Part shown: in pieces, positions 59,481 through 64,000 of the stretch | Layout: the number at the start of each line of letters is the position of its first letter | Numbering within the stretch: position 1 is the first letter of the stretch | DNA from: Oxytricha trifallax | Lineage: Eukaryota; Ciliophora; Spirotrichea; Sporadotrichida; Oxytrichidae | DNA: 64,000 bases | Reading direction: 5' to 3' | Assembly: GCA_000711775.1 (NCBI GenBank) | Contig: ARYC01017161.1 | Location: forward strand, 62,001 to 126,000 | Program-made: the position numbers and the translations under genes | The notes under the pieces: model-generated | Seen by the model: the letters and a program-made list of their open reading frames with translations, nothing else | Database searches by the model: none | What the model was told of the DNA's origin: nothing

Positions 59481-60238
59481 GATGGAGGGAGCTAGAGTTA
59501 TTGGACATGACCATAGAGAACTTTCATAAAAGTTCTACTCCAAAAAGATTGGATTTAATTCCTAAGATTTAATAGTAAGATTTACTATAATTTATCAGTA
59601 TAGAGGGTTACTTTCTCCCACAAGATCAGCAAGTCACTATGAGATTTTTAAAAGACTTCTTGGCAGGGAACAAGGAGCTCCTTAAAAGTGCTGACGTGTA
59701 GAACTTCAACGTCCCATATTACGATGAGCTCTCAGTGAAGAAGATTTTTGAGGAGATTAAGGATGACCAAAATATAATGAAGTTAATGAATTACTATGAG
59801 ACTACAGAGTGATGCCTGACCGCAAGTACATGTATGGAGTGCTTGGAACCCTTTGGCCAAACTATCTTAGCGAAATCATAAAGCACGCCAACCGAGTGAG
59901 AAACCAGTCTAATGCAGAGGATGATAAGCAAGACAAGATCTTTATTAGGGATGACATTTTTAAGAAGCTTCAAAGTGAGCCCTTCTTTTCGAGTAAGAAT
60001 ATAGTGCCGCTTATTAATATAATTAGAAACTAAAGGGAAAGACCTCTCAATGCTGAAGTTCAAAAGTGAACCTGGTAATATTAAGAAGAAAAGAAACTAC
60101 CATGAGATCTCTCAATCTTTGTCAAAGTTTAAACAGGAGTCAGAAGGGCATGGACCTAAAAATATAATGCAAGAGGATGCTCCATTCTTGATAGATAGTT
60201 AAAGAAAATTCAGACCCGGAGATGAAGAAATGGAGTGA
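59481..60238 (+). pseudogene. Diverged TBE 22-kDa-like protein
   Basis: Reads WRELELLDMTIENFHKSSTP, then a candidate 29-nt intron at 59,575-59,603 (GTAAGATTTA..AGTATAG), GYFLPQDQQVTMRFLKDFLA, NFNVPYYDELSVKKIFEEIK, and after a frame break at 59,807 RKYMYGVLGTLWPNYLSEII, FKKLQSEPFFSSKNIVPLIN; after another break near 60,050 a Lys/Glu/Ser tail ends at TGA 60,236. It aligns with the TBE 22-kDa protein throughout (GLFLQ..ISFLKAIL, NYPEISVTNLYED, FFFGVLGTLRESYLREII, HPFLSSK). The intron sits at the same place as in TBE copy 2. Two frame breaks. Confidence 0.75.
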
Positions 60239-60266
60239 TTGGTTCAAGCAAAGTTTAATAATATAC

Positions 60267-60743
60267 TCATTATATAATTAAGTAATTACTTAAGTATTTA
60301 TTCATTAAATTCATATACCTCTCCACTATTCTCGCTATTATCTCACAATTGACACTATCAATTGAAGTTGTTATTATGTCCATATGTTACCTTGGTGTAA
60401 ACCAGAAATCTTTGTTAATCAAAGTTTTTTTGTAAATTTGCTTGACTTTAGAAAAAACCTCTTCAATGCAATGGTATTCAGAGGAGTATGGCGCGTTAAA
60501 GACGCAAACCCATCCATAGCTTTTAATAAGATTCTAAACGATTCGACTATGGTGAAGACGTAGGTTGTAACAGAATATTACAACTTGCGAGGAAGGATTC
60601 CTGAATCTAATGTACTCAAGCAAGTCTAAGCAGTCGTTAGTATTTATTGAAAAAGGCTTCACAATGTAGCCTTCCAATCCTACTTAAAAATAATGCCATG
60701 TTTATTGTTTGTACAATTTTGGTATAATGGAGCCCATGTTGAC
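60267..60743 (-). pseudogene. C-terminal half of a diverged TBE-like transposase, catalytic Asp lost
   Basis: Minus strand, uninterrupted from 60,743 to TGA 60,267: HYFQVGLEGYIVKPFSINTN, CLDLLEYIRFRNPSSQVVIF, CYNLRLHHSRIVQNLIKSYG, WVCVFNAPYSSEYHCIEEVF and SKVKQIYKK. It aligns with the TBE transposase ILFVDNLSVHKT...YNVPYSPQFNGIEFYWSQIK. The second catalytic Asp (VDN) is Tyr (CYN); the Glu of CIEE is kept. The N-terminal half, with the first catalytic Asp, is missing where the C4A4 tract begins, consistent with disruption by the next element. Confidence 0.75.
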
Positions 60744-60746
60744 AAT

Positions 60747-61703
60747 ACCCCAAAACCCCAAAACCCCAATTCATGCTTAGTCTATGAGTTTATAGTGAAT
60801 TGACACACGTTTATTAATGCGAAAATGCGACTAAGCGACTATTAATAAGGACTATAGTCGAAGACTAGGTTGATTGAGAGTAGTCGTGACTAGTCTGAAC
60901 ATGAAAGTCAGAGTATACAACTACCCTTCACCATTGTTCATTTAGGTGGTTTGTGATTAAGTCTTGATTACTACTATTAACTTTTAAATTTAACTTAACT
61001 ATTAATCAATCTAATCAATCACAGTTATAATCATTTGTCTTAAACTTAAGATTAAAGGAGGCGACTAAGTGCAGACTAGTATGACTAGGTAGTCTTGTAA
61101 GTATATTGATCATGACTTAGTCGTAGGTAGTCGAAAGGTCGACTTTCAATGTACATAGCACTAATACTAATAATGAATCTTCAAACCATCAACACCCTCC
61201 ACCATTACCCCAAAACCCCAAAACCCCAATTCATGCTTAGTCTATGAGTTGATAGTGAATTGACACACGTTTATTAATGCGAAAATGCGACTAAGCGACT
61301 ATTAATAAGGACTTTAGTCGAAGACTAGGTTGATTGAGAGTAGTCGTGACTAGTCTGATCATGAAAGTCAGAGTATACAACTACCCTTCACCATTACCCC
61401 AAAACCCCAAAACCCCAATTCATGCTTAGTCTATGAGTTGATAGTGAATTGACACACGTTTATTAATGCGAAAATGCGACTAAGCGACTATTAATAAGGA
61501 CTATAGTCGAAGACTAGGTTGATTGAGAGTAGTCGTGACTAGTCTGAACATGAAAGTCAGAGTATACAACTACCCTTCACCATTGTTCATTTAGATGGTT
61601 TGTGATTAAGTCTTGATTACTACTATTAACTTTTAAATTTAACTTAACTATTAATCAATCTAATCAACCACAGTTATAATCATTTGTCTTAAACTTAAGA
61701 TTC
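60747..61703 (+). repeat. Three direct repeats, each headed by C4A4 telomere sequence
   Basis: CCCCAAAACCCCAAAACCCC occurs at 60,748-60,767, 61,208-61,227 and 61,397-61,416, each followed by AATTCATGCTTAGTCTATGA and the same sequence. Copies 1 and 3 share about 308 bp; copy 2 is cut at 188 bp, ending in CCCTTCACCATTA just before the next C4A4 tract. Copies differ by only a few bases. Copy 1 has an extra 150 bp of unique sequence before copy 2. This looks like tandem insertion of telomere-capped ends, or unequal recombination between them. Confidence 0.92.
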
Positions 61704-63116
61704 ATGAACGAGGAACTGTTCGACTAGGATATCGCTGACAACAATGCTTAGAACTTTGCAAACTTTTACAACCACCAGCTTAATCAAGAGTTTCATACTA
61801 GCTCCATAAACTTTCAATCAGATATACAAATCAAAGATAACTTACCAGAGTCAAACAACGAGGATGACAAGAGTGCGATTTCAGCACCAGCCACTACTGT
61901 GTATTGATGCGCTACCTGCTCCAAGGTTTTTAATAATAAGAGCAATCTCAGTCGTCATGTCAAAGAGGTTCACAATAAATCCAAGCAGAGCGACTAAGGA
62001 TTGTAGAAGCAGGAACAAATGTCGCAAGGATTTCACTCCGCAATATCTAAAGTAAAAAGAGATTAAATTTAATAATAATAAGAAGACTAGTCGATGGCTA
62101 ATGAGAGTGATGACTAAGAGGAGGAACTCAAGGAACCTCCAAAGAAGAGGTAGAGAGTGAATGCTAAAACAAGCTCGAAGACTAACCCAAAGGTTGATAT
62201 TGAGATCCCTGACACTGAGGATGAAGTGGATGACTCAATCGCAAGGATAAATAAGTACAGAGTCGATGATACTTTTATCATTCCTTGCTTCAAATATCTC
62301 TACGACTAAGCGACTAAGCCTAGTCCTCTCTAAAAAATGACTAGTGCTCCTTATGGGACTATGCTTCATGACGGAAGATTCTACAAGCTGTTCGCACTGA
62401 GAGGTTTTCTTGAAGAGGAGCTTGAATCAGAGTAGCTGCAAAGGGAGTATGATATAACTAAGACTGCCTTCTAACTCTAACTTCATGGAATCACTTAGTT
62501 GGAGATGGTCTTGAAAGGCAGCGATCACATCGCACTCCAGTACCTGATCCCTCAATTCAGTTACGACTACTATATGATGACTAATCGCAGTGCTCATTCG
62601 GATCGACTAGTCATGAAGCAAATCATATATGGTTTAAGAGAACTGCATTCAATCGGATTCGTACACCACCGACTAAGCTTCAATAACATAGTCCTCAACG
62701 ACTACCCTATCAAGGCAAGACTAAGGAACTTTGAGAATGCAAGAGTACTCGCATCTAAAAAGTAGATTGAGTATGATGGGTCATTAATGTTTTATCCGAC
62801 TACAGGAGTCTTCTTTGCTGGTGATCGACTAGTCGATGTCTACGCCTTAGTCTCAATGATTGTATACCTGTTCATGACTAAAGACTACGACTCTGTCTGG
62901 ACTACCTAGTCGTAGCTAGTCGAAAATGCAGCAGCATACTCTAAGAAGACTTCAGCTAATGCAGTCATCAAAGATCTTATCAAGCAATTCTATCTCTAAC
63001 CTTGGACCAGATACTGGTACAGTTTAGCAGAGGTCGAGGAGAAGTTTGATAAGCTTAACTGGCAACCAGAACACAGAGTACTTTATGTTCCCCCCAAAGT
63101 CAAGAGACTTATTTGA
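61704..63116 (+). CDS. Zinc-finger pseudokinase (TBE 57-kDa relative)
   Basis: A 470-codon frame from ATG 61,704 (MNEELFDQDIADNNAQNFAN) to TGA 63,114, broken only by one TGA at 61,905 directly before the first zinc finger CATCSKVFNNKSNLSRHVKEVH-type C2H2 unit. Acidic and basic linkers follow (PPKKRQRVNAKTSSK is a likely nuclear signal; DIEIPDTEDEVDDS), then a kinase-like fold: FKYLYDQ, FYKLFALRGFLEEEL, MKQIIYGLRELHSIGFVH. The catalytic loop is VHHRLSFNNIVLN where the TBE kinase has VHRDLKPENVMLN, so HRD is HHR and the catalytic Lys is Ser; DFG is NFE (LRNFENAR). Hence catalytically dead by the usual criteria. Later DVYALVSMIVYLF matches the DVWAVAAIILE helix. Confidence 0.85.
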
Positions 63117-63607
63117 TTCAAACCTAAGATTCATTTAACCGCAGTTTTTTTAGTCTTTAAGTTAATCTTAGTCTCCGACTACCTAGTCGTTTATTATTAA
63201 TATCGCACTAAGTTGAAATCCCTCCTTACACTCTAATTTTCAATGCACTCTCCTATGCTTTATACTCTTATCATTTACTCTTATTTTCAACTAATACTAT
63301 CACTCCTGCTGGTATGTTGGTGAGTGTTAATGAAGTGATGTTTGTTACAAGATTCAAAGAATCTTACACCTTGGGTAGTCTCAAAATCTACGACTAGTCA
63401 GTCGAAAAATTTATACTTGAGAAAACTAGGTAGTCGAAAAACCTACGACTAGTCTTGATAGTTTATCTAGTCGATTCTTGGATTCATACTTCTCTACTAC
63501 TCAAAATCAACCTATACTTTCATTCCACTCTTTCAGAGGTAGTCTAGAGCAATGTACAGCTACCTCTATTAATAAAATCAAGATAGGATAGTTACTAATA
63601 CAAATTG
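63117..63607. other. Non-coding, TAGTCG-rich, with a perfect 7-bp hairpin
   Basis: No conserved frame. GACTA/TAGTC motifs are dense. A hairpin AAGATTC-AAA-GAATCTT lies at about 63,350-63,366. Confidence 0.45.
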
Positions 63608-64000
63608 AGTCATTAGAACATCAAAATTATAGAGTGTTAAGCTAGTCGATTTCAAGCTTGTAAAAAGCTAAGTTTGTATAGTTAACTTAGTCTACGATTA
63701 GTCTTAGTCGAACCAAGATTTCGAGAGATTTTCTACCTAACCAGCTACTGCAGCTACTAATAATAATGAAAGTATGATTCTAAATTTTGCAGTGTAAGAA
63801 TCCTCTGGTTACTTGAAAATCCAGCATAAATTGTTGATCGAAGAATCAAGAACGACTAAGACGGATCTGGTGTTTTTGGAAAATTTGTTGTCCATTTATG
63901 ATTCTGATCGACTAGATTTTTACTAACCTCAAAAATCTAAAACCTCTCAAGTCGAGGTCTAAATCTCCAGGAATTTGCAGAGGACCACTGGATTTGATGT
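63608..64000 (+). CDS. Open frame running off the window, unknown protein
   Basis: No TGA for about 130 codons: SVKLVDFKLVKSQVCIVNLV, ESMILNFAVQESSGYLKIQH, KLLIEESRTTKTDLVFLENL, LSIYDSDRLDFYQPQKS. TAG occurs as a Gln codon within GACTAG/TTAGTC motifs. No clear ATG at the start. In TBEs the N terminus of the transposase contains SIYDEKYLDLL; the SIYDSDRLDF stretch is only weakly similar, so assignment is open. Confidence 0.35.

Larger units (their letters stand above)
57467..60743 (-). mobile_element. TBE-like block with zinc-finger MT-A70 gene, 22-kDa-like ORF and partial transposase
   Basis: Order from left: zinc-finger methyltransferase (-), 22-kDa-like ORF (+), transposase C-terminal half (-). 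This is the same order and orientation as TBE copy 2 (zinc-finger kinase -, 22-kDa +, transposase -), but with an MT-A70 gene in the accessory slot. The right side stops in the middle of the transposase at the C4A4 tract of the next element (60,744-60,748). No C4A4 end is visible on the left near 57,450, so the left boundary is unknown. A 1.0-kb gap (58,444-59,480) with coding-like bits separates the methyltransferase from the 22-kDa ORF, so chance juxtaposition is not excluded. Confidence 0.6.
60747..64000 (+). mobile_element. C4A4-headed element with zinc-finger pseudokinase and GACTA/TAGTC saturation (continues past window)
   Basis: Begins A-CCCCAAAACCCCAAAACCCC right after GACAAT, in the orientation of a TBE left end. 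The composition changes at once: the pentamers GACTA and TAGTC are everywhere from here to 64,000 and scarce to the left. It has three head repeats with C4A4 tracts, a zinc-finger pseudokinase gene at 61,704-63,116, and an open frame leaving the window. Gene order differs from TBE, where the kinase lies at the far end. Right end and target duplication are outside the window. Confidence 0.7.

Noticed and set aside
60748-60767. C4A4 tract as a true chromosome end
   Set aside because: Coding transposase sequence continues directly on its left and the tract recurs internally twice more; it is an element head, not a telomere.
60747-61703. CRISPR-like array from the regularly repeated blocks
   Set aside because: Three long direct repeats with telomere sequence in eukaryotic germline DNA; no short repeat-spacer pattern.
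57467-64000. Treating the methyltransferase block and the GACTA-rich element as one transposon
   Set aside because: Composition and motif density change exactly at the C4A4 tract, the transposase is cut there, and the pseudokinase is in a different order from any TBE.
1-64000. Euplotes as source (also C4A4 telomeres)
   Set aside because: Euplotes reads UGA as Cys and uses UAA/UAG as stops; here conserved genes need TAA and TAG as Gln and end in TGA.

Overview
The window looks like micronuclear (germline) DNA of a spirotrich ciliate of the Oxytricha/Stylonychia type. The evidence is: (1) conserved proteins read through only if TAA and TAG mean Gln and TGA is stop; (2) very AT-rich spacers interrupt conserved genes, as IESs (internal eliminated sequences) do between MDSs (macronuclear-destined segments); (3) introns are tiny (about 26-85 nt) GT..AG; (4) two 4.1-kb transposons have C4A4 telomere-like ends, a transposase, a 22-kDa ORF and a zinc-finger/kinase gene, which is the TBE (telomere-bearing element) architecture known from Oxytricha. 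Species is an inference. Many conserved genes carry single-base indels or an in-frame TGA; I cannot tell assembly error from decay. Layout: 0-2.4 kb, two ammonium-transporter genes on the minus strand, the second decayed. 2.4-12.2 kb, AT-rich germline DNA with a foldback, a 399-bp MITE-like element, two GC-rich islands, an unrecognised 2-kb element with long inverted repeats and one ORF, and kinase and unknown gene segments. 12.2-16.3 kb, TBE copy 1. 18.5-19.1 kb, a TBE relic. 20.8-25.0 kb, Elongator subunit 2. 25.2-30.5 kb, two Asn/Gln-rich genes. 31.6-35.2 kb, a PP2C phosphatase. 35.6-42.3 kb, an acidic/RGG-rich gene split by TBE copy 2 (36.6-40.7 kb). 43.6-48.9 kb, a coiled-coil gene and an ankyrin/IQ gene. 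49-52 kb, an unknown gene and an RBR ubiquitin ligase. 52.05-52.86 kb, a large inverted repeat. 53.0-56.4 kb, adenosine kinase with a 1.7-kb insert carrying two small ORFs. 56.5-57.4 kb, a DHHC-family gene with a Tyr at the catalytic Cys. The most interesting part is 57.5-64 kb. A TBE-like block there has the usual 22-kDa ORF and transposase, but in the place where TBEs carry the zinc-finger kinase it has a zinc-finger MT-A70 (METTL3-like) adenine methyltransferase. This block is cut at 60,746 by a second element that starts with C4A4 repeats, carries a zinc-finger pseudokinase, and is saturated with the pentamer GACTA/TAGTC. The working model is that telomere-bearing germline transposons swap zinc-finger effector genes (kinase, pseudokinase, adenine methyltransferase). 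Reading frames were translated by hand, so boundaries of split genes are approximate.
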